64,000 nucleotides of DNA from Pedobacter insulae (GTDB lineage Bacteria > Bacteroidota > Bacteroidia > Sphingobacteriales > Sphingobacteriaceae), in assembly GCF_900113525.1 (NCBI RefSeq), contig NZ_FOPP01000004.1, positions 62,001-126,000 on the forward strand. The letters are read 5' to 3'. Under the pieces are notes generated by a model. It was not told the origin of the DNA. It worked only from the letters and a program-made list of their open reading frames with translations, and ran no database searches. Both the position numbers and the translations under genes were made by a program. Shown in pieces: positions 28,031-36,294 of the stretch (its first letter is position 1; the number at the start of each line of letters is the position of its first letter).

Positions 28031-29800
28031 ATGAAAAGGATATCTGTCAACCTCTTATGGTCTTTTCTACTGTTTGTTTCAATGGCAAAAATAGGATATG
28101 GGCAAGCTAACCCTGCTATATTTTTGTTTAATAACCAAGCGAAAATTATCCCGCTTAAGGGACTTGCCGAAAGAAGAATTGCCAGTATCAATTTTGGTTC
28201 GGTACACGCCTCAGTATTCGATAGTCTCTTGAGTAAATATGCTTCAATCAACAATTTTGATGCGACTTCTTATCGAACAGATTCACTTCATCTAGCTAAT
28301 TTAATGGGCGACTATCTGAAGTTTTATAATACCTTGATTATCCAGGTAACAGCCCAGTCACTAAATGACCCCGAGATTATCAGTTTTATTGCTGAAAACC
28401 AACAAAGGAAAAAACTCGTTATTGCTGGTTTTGGAGAGCTCAAAGCACTTAAGAAGCTCGACTTCATTACAGGACCTGTAATATGGAGCACAACGCTTAG
28501 TGCTGAAGCGGCTGATCATACAGCACAAATAATTTTTGGCGGTTTGGCAGCAAAAGGTACATTAAAGCAAAATATCAGTGCTAAATACAAAGCAGGATCG
28601 GGGTATTCGACTACAAAAACCCGATTACGATATGCCATGCCAGAAAGTGTGGGCATTAAATCCGCGGATTTAGATAGTATTGATTTAATTGCTGCAGAAG
28701 CAATTCGCGAAAAGGCAACGCCAAGCGCCGTAGTACTCGTTATAAAGGATGGTACGGTAATCTTTAATAAGGCTTATGGGTCACATACCTATGATGGAAC
28801 CGAGCCAACTAAACTAACAGATATTTATGATTTAGCTTCAGTTACCAAAGTATCGGCTACTACCGTTTCGGCGATGAAGCTATATGAGCAGCACAAAATT
28901 AGTCTCGATAAAACAATAGGCGATTATATACCCAATGCAAGAAACACAAATAAGGAAGATTTAAAGGTTAGGGAGCTATTAACGCACCAATCTGGTGTAA
29001 CCCCAGTTTCATTTTATCTCAAACTTAGACCGGAAGAATATAGCGCTGATTCTTCCAGATTATACCCTGTAAAAGTAACCGATGGCTATTACTTTAAACC
29101 AGGGTATTTTAGGGAAATGTTTTGGCCAGCTTTTTTGAAAGCACCCCTCAAGAACCGCGGTACTTATCTCTATACAGATATGAACCTATACGTAATGAAA
29201 GAGATCGTGGAGTGGCAATCGGGTGTGCCTATCGAGAAATATGTACAAGATCAGTTTTATAGACCACTTGGTATGTATACGGCTGGGTTTTTACCAAGAA
29301 ACCGTTTCGAAAAAAGCCAGATTGTACCCACCGAAGAGGAGGGTAACTTTCGCAAATCATTACTTCATGGATACGTACATGATCCTGGTGCATCATTAAT
29401 GGGTGGAGTTTCTGGTCATGCAGGTCTGTTTTCGAGTGCGAATGACCTAGGTATACTTTACCAAATGTTACTTAATAAAGGTACCTATGGAGGCGAAAGC
29501 TACTTTAAGCCCGAAACAGTTAAGTTGTTTACTGCTAAACAGTCTGCTGTAAGTAGGAGAGCGCTAGGCTTTGATATGTACGATCCGGATACAACTAAAA
29601 ACTACCCCGCTAAACTTGCTTCTCCTGGCACATTTGGGCACACCGGATTTACTGGAATTTGTGTTTGGGTTGATCCGAAGTACAATTTGATTTATGTATT
29701 TCTCTCAAACCGTGTTCATCCAAAAATTACCGATAAGCTTTATCAATTAAATATTAGAAGCAGGATTCAAGATGTTGTTTACCGCGCCTTAAAAAAGTGA
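28031..29800 (+). CDS. Class C beta-lactamase-like serine hydrolase with an orphan GH3 C-terminal-like domain
   Basis: 589 residues with a signal peptide (to about YGQAN, residue 27). Residues 30-195 resemble the alpha/beta-sandwich (C-terminal) domain of GH3 enzymes, with LFNNQAKIIPLKGL, RIASINFG, KLVIAGFGE and a GGLAAKGTLKQNIS stretch matching the GH3 FGxxxxxGxLP element. From about 200 the serine hydrolase domain has Ser270-x-x-Lys273 in LASVTKVSA, Tyr381 in YTDMN, and HTGFTG as the KTG-like box. GH3-beta-lactamase fusions of about 1000 residues are common in Bacteroidota; here the GH3 catalytic barrel is absent. It starts 1 bp after the GH20 gene, so it closes the operon. Confidence 0.88.
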   Translation: MKRISVNLLWSFLLFVSMAKIGYGQANPAIFLFNNQAKIIPLKGLAERRIASINFGSVHASVFDSLLSKYASINNFDATSYRTDSLHLANLMGDYLKFYNTLIIQVTAQSLNDPEIISFIAENQQRKKLVIAGFGELKALKKLDFITGPVIWSTTLSAEAADHTAQIIFGGLAAKGTLKQNISAKYKAGSGYSTTKTRLRYAMPESVGIKSADLDSIDLIAAEAIREKATPSAVVLVIKDGTVIFNKAYGSHTYDGTEPTKLTDIYDLASVTKVSATTVSAMKLYEQHKISLDKTIGDYIPNARNTNKEDLKVRELLTHQSGVTPVSFYLKLRPEEYSADSSRLYPVKVTDGYYFKPGYFREMFWPAFLKAPLKNRGTYLYTDMNLYVMKEIVEWQSGVPIEKYVQDQFYRPLGMYTAGFLPRNRFEKSQIVPTEEEGNFRKSLLHGYVHDPGASLMGGVSGHAGLFSSANDLGILYQMLLNKGTYGGESYFKPETVKLFTAKQSAVSRRALGFDMYDPDTTKNYPAKLASPGTFGHTGFTGICVWVDPKYNLIYVFLSNRVHPKITDKLYQLNIRSRIQDVVYRALKK

Positions 29801-29824
29801 TAACTTAATTTTAGTGATTATCGC

Positions 29825-29832
29825 TACATTTG
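29825..29832 (+). promoter_or_regulatory. -7 box before the M61 peptidase gene
   Basis: TACATTTG is a perfect match to TAnnTTTG, 30 bp before the ATG at 29863. No TTG was found 17-23 bp upstream, so the -33 element is weak or absent. It marks a likely break from the preceding sialic acid operon, supported by the longer 62-bp gap. Confidence 0.4.
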
Positions 29833-29862
29833 TGTTGCAAAAACCTATAAATTTCTAAAGAG

Positions 29863-31719
29863 ATGATTTTAATATTAAGAAGAATAAGCCTCTGCTCGAT
29901 AATATTTGTCGCAAGTAGTCTTGCGGCATTGGCACAGAAAAGCTATAACTATAGTGTAAACTTAAATGAAGTTAAAGACGATCGTTTAACAATTACGCTT
30001 CACACTCCAAAAGTTAAAACAGCTACAACTACTTTTTATCTACCTAAGATTGTACCAGGAACTTATATGTATAGCGATTATGGCCGTTTTGTACACAATC
30101 TTAAGGCACTCAATAAAGCCGGCGATACACTTCAGGTGAAAAGAACGAGTGATAATAGCTGGGAAATTACTAATGCGAAAAAGTTATTTAAAATTGTATA
30201 TGATGTAGAAGATACTTGGGATACCAAAATCAAAGGCTTTGTATATCCTATGGCTGGCACTAATTTTGAACAAGGTAAAAACTTTGTGTTCAATACCTGC
30301 GGTGTTTTTGGCTATCTCGATAAACTGAAAGACCTTCCCTTTGAGTTAAACATTATTAAACCTACAGGTTTTTATGGCTCAACTGGTTTAGTACCTGTAA
30401 AAACTTCTGCCACTGCCGATATTTATAAATGTAACAATGCAGACCACTTATATGATTCGCCGATTATGTTCAGTTTGCCTGATACAACTTCTGTAAAAGT
30501 CGGGAATACGGATGTGCTGGTATCTGTATATTCTCCAAATAAGCTGGCGAAATCTGCTTTTATTGCCGAACACCTGAAAGAGATTTTATTAGCTACAAAT
30601 CAATACCTGGGCGGTAAGTTGCCAGTAAATAAATATGCGTTTATTTATTATTTTAATGGAGAACAAACACCTTTCAATATTTCTGGTGCTTGGGAACATT
30701 CTTATTCTTCATTTTATAGCTTAAATGAGCAACCACAGGAAGAAGCCATTGGCAGTTGGGTCGATATGTCTGCGCATGAATTTTTCCATATTGTAACCCC
30801 ATTAACCATCAGTTCTAAAGAAGTAAAGAAATTTGATTTTAATAATCCTGTTCTTTCTAAGCATTTATGGTTATATGAGGGTAGTACAGAGTATGATGCA
30901 CACCATGTACAGGTGCAATATGGAATTAACACTGTTGAAGAGTTTTTGAAGAAATTAAGTACAAAGATTACCAATTCTAGACAGCAACTAAATGACACTT
31001 TGAGTTTTACCGAATTAAGTAAAGAAAGTGCTGGGAAATGGAAAAATGAATATGGCAATGTCTACGAAAAAGGAGCTTTAATATCCGCTTCGCTAGATTT
31101 GTATTTATTGAAATTATCTAATGGAAAATATGGCTTAGCTAACCTTAAGCAGGAGCTTAGTGCTAAATATGGGAAGGATAAATATTTTGATGACGATGAG
31201 CTTTTTGATGTGATTGAGAAAATGACCTATCCGGAGATCCGTACTTTTTTTAGCAAGTATGTAGAAGGTGGTACCCCGATCCCGTACGATCAGTTTTTTG
31301 GCTATGCAGGTGTTAAGCATATACCAGAAACAGAAATTAAGGCGGTGACACTAGGCGGTTTCGCACCTGGCTTAAATGCCGAAGGTGTCATTTTTATTGC
31401 TAATGCAAATCGTTTAAATGATTTTGGTAAAGCAATGGGTTATAAATTGGGTGATGAAATTATTAGTTTAAACAACATTAAATTAACTCCAGCAAATTTC
31501 GGAACCGTTACAGGAAACTTTAGTGCAAATGCCAAAGAAGGTGATAAATTAACAATCGTCGTCAATCGAAAAAATGCCAGTGGCGTTAAGGAAGAGGTTG
31601 TTTTGTCGCAACCCGTTCAGTTTGTAAAAAAGATAGACTATAACAGACTTGAACTTATGACTGATGCTACGCCGGAGCAATTAGCCATTCGAAAAATATG
31701 GTTGGGAGAAGGTAAATAA
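29863..31719 (+). CDS. M61-family glycyl aminopeptidase
   Basis: 618 residues with a signal peptide (to about LAALAQK, residue 26). The zinc motif H-E-x-x-H is His305-Glu306-His309 in SAHEFFHIV, and the third ligand Glu is in LWLYEGSTEYDA. A PDZ-like domain occupies the C-terminus (about 480-590: LNAEGVIFIANANRL, MGYKLGDEIISLNN). Members are periplasmic aminopeptidases preferring N-terminal Gly or Ala. It is 62 bp after the serine hydrolase gene and has its own likely -7 box, so it is probably not part of the glycan operon, although read-through is possible. Confidence 0.92.
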   Translation: MILILRRISLCSIIFVASSLAALAQKSYNYSVNLNEVKDDRLTITLHTPKVKTATTTFYLPKIVPGTYMYSDYGRFVHNLKALNKAGDTLQVKRTSDNSWEITNAKKLFKIVYDVEDTWDTKIKGFVYPMAGTNFEQGKNFVFNTCGVFGYLDKLKDLPFELNIIKPTGFYGSTGLVPVKTSATADIYKCNNADHLYDSPIMFSLPDTTSVKVGNTDVLVSVYSPNKLAKSAFIAEHLKEILLATNQYLGGKLPVNKYAFIYYFNGEQTPFNISGAWEHSYSSFYSLNEQPQEEAIGSWVDMSAHEFFHIVTPLTISSKEVKKFDFNNPVLSKHLWLYEGSTEYDAHHVQVQYGINTVEEFLKKLSTKITNSRQQLNDTLSFTELSKESAGKWKNEYGNVYEKGALISASLDLYLLKLSNGKYGLANLKQELSAKYGKDKYFDDDELFDVIEKMTYPEIRTFFSKYVEGGTPIPYDQFFGYAGVKHIPETEIKAVTLGGFAPGLNAEGVIFIANANRLNDFGKAMGYKLGDEIISLNNIKLTPANFGTVTGNFSANAKEGDKLTIVVNRKNASGVKEEVVLSQPVQFVKKIDYNRLELMTDATPEQLAIRKIWLGEGK

Positions 31720-31758
31720 CATAGTGGTAGCTACACTGCTAAATTTGTTAGCATTAAG

Positions 31759-31790
31759 TTGAAATATTTAACTGTTATTTCCTAGCTTTG
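31759..31790 (+). promoter_or_regulatory. Bacteroidota-type promoter before the CoiA-like gene
   Basis: TTG at 31759-31761 and TAGCTTTG at 31783-31790 are separated by 21 bp. Both elements match the Bacteroidota primary sigma consensus (TTG, N17-23, TAnnTTTG). The -7 box ends 33 bp before the ATG at 31824. Confidence 0.6.
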
Positions 31791-31823
31791 AGTTGTTAAG
31801 CAATTATAACAACCCAATAGCAA

Positions 31824-32492
31824 ATGGCAGGTCTTGAGGTAGTAGCAGCAGAAACTTCTGAGAAGATATTACGATTATATCCGAATGAAACGGCCTGGCA
31901 TAGCGATTGGAAAAAGGCTTTTCCAGAAGCTTACCGTGAGAAAACATTCTTAAACCGTAAAGAAGGCTATTACCATCGGGCAGATATATTTACCCCATGC
32001 GGCACTGCCATTGAGTTTCAGAATTCGCCCCTCTGTTTGGAGGAACTTCGAAGTAGAGAAGCATTCTATCCAAATTTAATATGGGTAGTAAACGGCGCAA
32101 AGTTTAAAGGATTTAAAGTATTAAAACACCTTCCAGACGTAGCAGACTCCAGACTTTCAGCCTTTGAGTTTTCCCACACTTCCAATTTAACCATGGTACG
32201 CAAGAGCGATATCATTTTAGGTGTTGAAAAGCCTAAAGTAATGACCTTTCATCATCCCGAACTTCGAAACGTGCCGCTAACTTCTTATTATTATTCTTTT
32301 CGCTGGTCGCATCCACATCGAGTATGGTATGAAGCAAAATGTCCAATCATTATCGATTTGGGAGGCTATTTTTTATACCAGTTAAAACAAAGAAGTCAGC
32401 TAAACGGAAATTATGCGTACTTGCAGATGATTCCGAGAAAAAATTTTATCACACAATACTGTGGCAATTTACCCTACACACAAATTTTATAA
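31824..32492 (+). CDS. CoiA-like competence/nuclease-domain protein
   Basis: 222 residues, no signal peptide. The segment YYHRADIFTPCGTAIEFQNSPLCLEELRSREAFYPNLIWVVNG (about residues 50-93; key residues His-Arg-Ala-Asp, Glu-Phe-Gln and Arg) resembles the PD-(D/E)xK-like nuclease core of CoiA, a competence-associated protein of Gram-positive bacteria. The D...ExQ arrangement fits a PD-(D/E)xK fold. The remainder (FRWSHPHRVWYEAKCPIIIDL) is not recognised. No competence or conjugation gene is nearby. The function in Bacteroidota is not established; a role in DNA processing is only an inference. Confidence 0.6.
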   Translation: MAGLEVVAAETSEKILRLYPNETAWHSDWKKAFPEAYREKTFLNRKEGYYHRADIFTPCGTAIEFQNSPLCLEELRSREAFYPNLIWVVNGAKFKGFKVLKHLPDVADSRLSAFEFSHTSNLTMVRKSDIILGVEKPKVMTFHHPELRNVPLTSYYYSFRWSHPHRVWYEAKCPIIIDLGGYFLYQLKQRSQLNGNYAYLQMIPRKNFITQYCGNLPYTQIL

Positions 32493-32521
32493 TACAAAGG
32501 AGTTACTCAATTAAACCAAAT

Positions 32522-32950
32522 ATGAAAACAATTAAAATTCTATTATTAGGCTGTATGCTGCTCTTTACAGTTCAGGCCAATGCACAGGATGCAAGTGCTA
32601 AGCTTATTAAACTAATGGACGAGGCCGCAACTGCCTGGAACAAGGGCGACCTAGATGGTTATATGGCACTATATTCCCCTAAAGCAACCATGATGATGAC
32701 TACCGGCAGATCGGGACTGGCCAGCATTAGAGACTTGTATGTTAAATATTACTTTGAAGACGGTAAAAATAAGCAAGATCTAAATTATACCAACTATGAA
32801 GTGACCATGCTCGGAAAAGATAATGCATTATTAACCGGTGTATTTATCCTCAAAGCAAATGATAAGTTAAAGGAAAGAAAGGGAACTTTTTCAGTGATAT
32901 TTACCCGCGAAAAAGATGGTTGGAAAATCCTTCATGATCATTCAGGGTAG
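32522..32950 (+). CDS. Secreted SnoaL/DUF4440-like (NTF2-fold) protein
   Basis: 142 residues from the ATG at 32522. The same frame remains open upstream to 32339 within the CoiA-like gene, but the chosen start gives a clear signal peptide ending at ANAQ (about residue 22). The body has the NTF2-fold pattern: LMDEAATAWNKGDLDGYMALYSPKATMMMT, then DLYVKYYF and a C-terminal FSVIFTREKDGWKILHDHSG, matching DUF4440/SnoaL-like proteins. Such proteins bind small ligands or act as isomerases; no specific role can be given. It is likely periplasmic. It lies 29 bp downstream of the CoiA-like gene. Confidence 0.8.
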   Translation: MKTIKILLLGCMLLFTVQANAQDASAKLIKLMDEAATAWNKGDLDGYMALYSPKATMMMTTGRSGLASIRDLYVKYYFEDGKNKQDLNYTNYEVTMLGKDNALLTGVFILKANDKLKERKGTFSVIFTREKDGWKILHDHSG

Positions 32951-33062
32951 CAAAATGCCAATTTGCACCAACCTAATGCAGATGGGGCAGAGGCAGAAAA
33001 AGGGAGAGTACGAAACTAATATTTATTACAATCTCATGTGAATAGGAATGGTTGCTAAACTT

Positions 33063-33070
33063 TACCTTTG
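33063..33070 (+). promoter_or_regulatory. -7 box before the Bcr/CflA transporter gene
   Basis: TACCTTTG matches TAnnTTTG perfectly and ends 17 bp before the ATG at 33088. A correctly spaced TTG was not seen. Confidence 0.45.
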
Positions 33071-33087
33071 CGCGTAAATAACGTGCG

Positions 33088-34293
33088 ATGTTTACTACTC
33101 CATTGAAGCCAAAAAATCAGCAAATAGCTACTTTATTGGCTTTTTCCTTAATACCTATGTCGGGCTTTGCGACCGATATCTACATCCCTTCGTTACCCAC
33201 TATGGCACAAAATTTAGGGGTAAGTCAGTTAGCCGTGCAGCTAACCTTGGGTATGTTTTTAATTAGCTATGGGGTTTCGCAGCTATTTGTGGGTAGTTTA
33301 TTAGATAGTTTCGGAAGATACCGCATCAACTTGATCAGCCTGCTAATTTTTGCTGTTGCCAGTATTGTCATTGCCAATACCGCAAATATATATATTATCT
33401 ATGCCATGCGCATTGTACATGGTATAACAGTTGGTGCGATTGTAGTTTCAAAGAGAGCTTATTTTGTAGACGTTTATAAGGGTGATCAATTAAAGAACTA
33501 TCTCAGTATGTTCTCTATTATCTGGGCAACGGCACCAATTGTTGCTCCTTTTGTAGGAGGGTATTTGCAAAACTATTTTGGCTGGCAGGCAAACTTTTAC
33601 TTTTTGGCTTTGTTCGCAGTTACCATTCTTATTTTAGAACTGATTTTTAGTGGCGAAACGATTAAACAACCTATGGTCTTCAGTTTAAAAAAGATCGCTA
33701 GTGTGTATAGCTCAATGATCGGTACAGCAAGTTTCACCTTAGGGATTGTTATGCTAGGGTTATCTTACTCGATGGTGATGGTTTACAACATGACAGGCCC
33801 GTTTATCATTGAGCACGAACTGGGATTAAGTCCGATTACTGCCGGTTATTGCTCACTCTTATTGGGTGGTGCAGTAATGCTCGGCGGCTTTTTGGGTAAA
33901 GCCACTATTAACAAACCTTTTGTAAAAAAGCTATCTGTTAACCTCCTACTACAATGTTTGTTTTGTTTAACAATGTTTGGTAGCGTTTTCTTTGTAGAAA
34001 ACCTTTATTCAATGGTGTTTTTTGCCTTTATAATTCATGCTTCTTCAGGCTATACATTTAATACGTTTTTTACCTTTTGCTTAAGTCGCTTTCCAAAAAA
34101 TGCAGGGATTGCAAGCGGCCTCACAGGCGGTATCAATTACGTAATCGTCTCCTTTTTAAGTTACGGCATTATCGCAGCGATCCCAGCAAAAGATCAGCTC
34201 AATTTAACTTATAGTTATGCTGTGCTGATCATTTTATCACTGGCTACGATGTTTATAATCTTCAAGCAATATAATAAGGCGGTAAAGGGTTAA
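33088..34293 (+). CDS. Bcr/CflA-family MFS drug efflux transporter
   Basis: 401 residues with about 12 membrane helices. LIPMSGFATDIYIPSLPTMAQNLGVS at the N-terminus is the hallmark of the Bcr/CflA subfamily (GlyPhe-x-x-AspIleTyrxProSerLeuPro), and QLFVGSLLDSFGRYRINL is MFS motif A. Members export bicyclomycin, chloramphenicol or similar compounds by proton antiport across the inner membrane. The specific substrate is unknown. It converges with the ClC transporter gene, with 31 bp between stops. Confidence 0.92.
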   Translation: MFTTPLKPKNQQIATLLAFSLIPMSGFATDIYIPSLPTMAQNLGVSQLAVQLTLGMFLISYGVSQLFVGSLLDSFGRYRINLISLLIFAVASIVIANTANIYIIYAMRIVHGITVGAIVVSKRAYFVDVYKGDQLKNYLSMFSIIWATAPIVAPFVGGYLQNYFGWQANFYFLALFAVTILILELIFSGETIKQPMVFSLKKIASVYSSMIGTASFTLGIVMLGLSYSMVMVYNMTGPFIIEHELGLSPITAGYCSLLLGGAVMLGGFLGKATINKPFVKKLSVNLLLQCLFCLTMFGSVFFVENLYSMVFFAFIIHASSGYTFNTFFTFCLSRFPKNAGIASGLTGGINYVIVSFLSYGIIAAIPAKDQLNLTYSYAVLIILSLATMFIIFKQYNKAVKG

Positions 34294-34324
34294 AAGTGCA
34301 CTATGTATGATGAGGTAAACACAT

Positions 34325-36211
34325 CTAAGACTCTTCTTTTTTGTTATCTTTCCCCAACAGCTGTTTTCCATAGACTACCAATTTATAACCGCTACGTTTA
34401 ATAGAGATAGCCCGTTGATAACGTTGGTCGGTACCCTTATGCTTACTATATGCCGCAAAAATCATCGGAGCAGTTAAAATACCTATAGCCTTATTTTTCT
34501 GGGTCCTGTCTACTACTGGAATAAAATCAGTCTGGTATCGGTCCATAAGTTGTATAGCTAGGGCAATGCGACTATCTGGATAAACGTAAAGTTGTTGTTT
34601 ATTCAATATATCTGCGATCACACGATTTTTGTCGGCATTAGGGTTATTAAGGCTACTAATACTTATCCTTCCCAGCATATTACCTTCTTTATCGCAGGCA
34701 ATAAAACCCTTAAGCTTATTATCTTTATGATGTTGAACACTTTTCTTTACCTGTTCTATGAAGCTTTGAGGAGAAACTACAGGAATTTTCGTATGCATAA
34801 GCTCACCCACATTGATACCTTGAAGTGCGTCTGGCTCATAGGCGCTTGGTGTAGCAATTCCTCTGCGCTGTATCTTCTCGGTCATGATTGTTCCTTTCAT
34901 TATTAAAAATGAAACGAAATAAGCGGCTGTACAAGCACCCATTAAAGGTAATAGCCCATTGGGCTGCATAGTAGTTTCGAAGGCGAATATAATCGAAGTA
35001 AGTAAAGCCCTTGATGCGCCGGCAAACATAGCAGCCATGCCAATTAATGCACAAGTTGGGAGGTTTACATTACTCGATGGATAGATGTACATTACTAACA
35101 TGCCAATACCCAAACCTGTTGCGCCGCCTATGGTTAATAGAGGGGCCAACGTTCCACCTGATGTTCCGCTGCCCAGCGACACAGCCCATGAAATAAATTT
35201 AAGCAAACACAAACCCAAAACCATCTGAACCGTCATAGAGCCGCTAAGCAATGCGGAGATATTGGAATATCCCACACCTAGCGTATAAGGCGCAAAATAA
35301 CCCACCACACCAACTGCAATGGCACCTATCGCGGGCCAAAACATCCAGTGAATGGGAAGATGTTCAAAAAGATCTTCAATCAAATAAACACTTTTCGATA
35401 CGCCAGTGGCAATCACACCGATTACCGCACCCATTAAGGTATAAGCAATCATATTTTGGTAACTCGGAGTGGGTAATGGTGCCATTTCAAATACCGGTGC
35501 GCTCCCAAAAAGTAAATGGTGCATGGCCGTGCCCGTTACACAGGCAAGCGCTACAGGAATAATTGATCGAGGAGAAAACTCAAACAATAACAGTTCTATG
35601 GCCAATAAAACTGCAGCCATCGGCGTTCCGAATATTGCAGCCATACCAGCTGTTGCCCCGGCAGTCAGCATTATTTTTCGCTCATTTGGTGTAATATGCA
35701 TCAGTTGCCCAGCAAACGATCCTAATGCACCCCCAGTAGAAATAATCGGGCCTTCAGCCCCAAAAGGCCCACCCGTTCCTATTGAAATAGCGGCAGATAT
35801 TGGCTTTAACAACGTAATAATTGGTTTAATCTTGCTTTCATTCGTAAGTACCTGTTCCATAGCTTCTGGAATACCGTGACCTCTAATAGCTTGAGAGCCA
35901 TATCTAGCCATCATACCTACAACAAGTGCCCCGATAACTGGAACCACTATCACCAGAATTCCTAATTGATGTCCAGCCGGAGAACGTTCTTCAACAGATA
36001 CGATCCCATAAAAGGAAAGATTGGTAATCAGATCGATTAACAACACTAATAATTTAGCAATCCCGCCAATGATGATCGCATTCATTATCACCTGCAAGCT
36101 AATTAATAATAACCTTTTCGTTACCAAGCTCCCTGATGGCTCTAAATAGGCCTCCAGATCTGCAAGTGCTGGTGCAATGGGAATTTTCCCCCTAGAAGAT
36201 TTTCTGAACAT
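34325..36211 (-). CDS. ClC-family chloride/anion transporter with CBS domains
   Basis: 628 residues from the ATG at 36211; a TTG start at 36235 is also open but overlaps a putative operator. The ClC core (about 30-440) has RGHGIPEAMEQ as the first filter segment, GTGGPFGAEGPIISTGGALG with the gating-type Glu153 conserved, and GSGTSGGTLAPLLTIGG as the third. Two CBS domains follow (about 465-595), VGELMHTKIPVVSP being the first. Gly-His-Gly-Ile-Pro replaces the usual Gly-Ser-Gly-Ile-Pro, so the anion-coordinating Ser is His112. The conserved Glu suggests a proton-coupled antiporter. It is divergent from a Crp/Fnr regulator. Confidence 0.92.
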   Translation of the reverse strand: MFRKSSRGKIPIAPALADLEAYLEPSGSLVTKRLLLISLQVIMNAIIIGGIAKLLVLLIDLITNLSFYGIVSVEERSPAGHQLGILVIVVPVIGALVVGMMARYGSQAIRGHGIPEAMEQVLTNESKIKPIITLLKPISAAISIGTGGPFGAEGPIISTGGALGSFAGQLMHITPNERKIMLTAGATAGMAAIFGTPMAAVLLAIELLLFEFSPRSIIPVALACVTGTAMHHLLFGSAPVFEMAPLPTPSYQNMIAYTLMGAVIGVIATGVSKSVYLIEDLFEHLPIHWMFWPAIGAIAVGVVGYFAPYTLGVGYSNISALLSGSMTVQMVLGLCLLKFISWAVSLGSGTSGGTLAPLLTIGGATGLGIGMLVMYIYPSSNVNLPTCALIGMAAMFAGASRALLTSIIFAFETTMQPNGLLPLMGACTAAYFVSFLIMKGTIMTEKIQRRGIATPSAYEPDALQGINVGELMHTKIPVVSPQSFIEQVKKSVQHHKDNKLKGFIACDKEGNMLGRISISSLNNPNADKNRVIADILNKQQLYVYPDSRIALAIQLMDRYQTDFIPVVDRTQKNKAIGILTAPMIFAAYSKHKGTDQRYQRAISIKRSGYKLVVYGKQLLGKDNKKEES

Positions 36212-36222
36212 TTTGCAAAAGT

Positions 36223-36236
36223 ATTGTTTTAACAAT
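36223..36236. promoter_or_regulatory. Crp/Fnr-type palindrome before the ClC gene
   Basis: ATTGTT-TT-AACAAT is a perfect inverted repeat, 11 bp upstream of the ClC ATG (36211, minus strand). The TTGxx-N-xxCAA style resembles Crp/Fnr-type sites. A near-identical copy lies in front of the divergent Crp/Fnr gene. Confidence 0.55.
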
Positions 36237-36275
36237 ATTAATTTGAATCTATTTTAAAATAAATCCTATATTTAT

Positions 36276-36289
36276 ATTGTATTAACAAT
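36276..36289. promoter_or_regulatory. Crp/Fnr-type palindrome before the Crp/Fnr gene
   Basis: ATTGTA-TT-AACAAT differs by one base from the palindrome at 36223-36236. It ends 5 bp before the regulator ATG at 36295. The centres are 53 bp apart, about five helical turns, so dimers would be on one face of the DNA. This fits autoregulation and control of the ClC gene. Confidence 0.55.
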
Positions 36290-36294
36290 AATTA

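Noticed and set aside
32339-32521. Possible 61-residue N-terminal extension of the SnoaL-like protein
   Set aside because: It lies within the CoiA-like gene in another frame, has no family character and would bury the clear signal peptide that begins at 32522.
36212-36235. TTG start for the ClC transporter
   Set aside because: An ATG at 36211 is a better start, and the TTG overlaps the palindrome that is likely regulatory.
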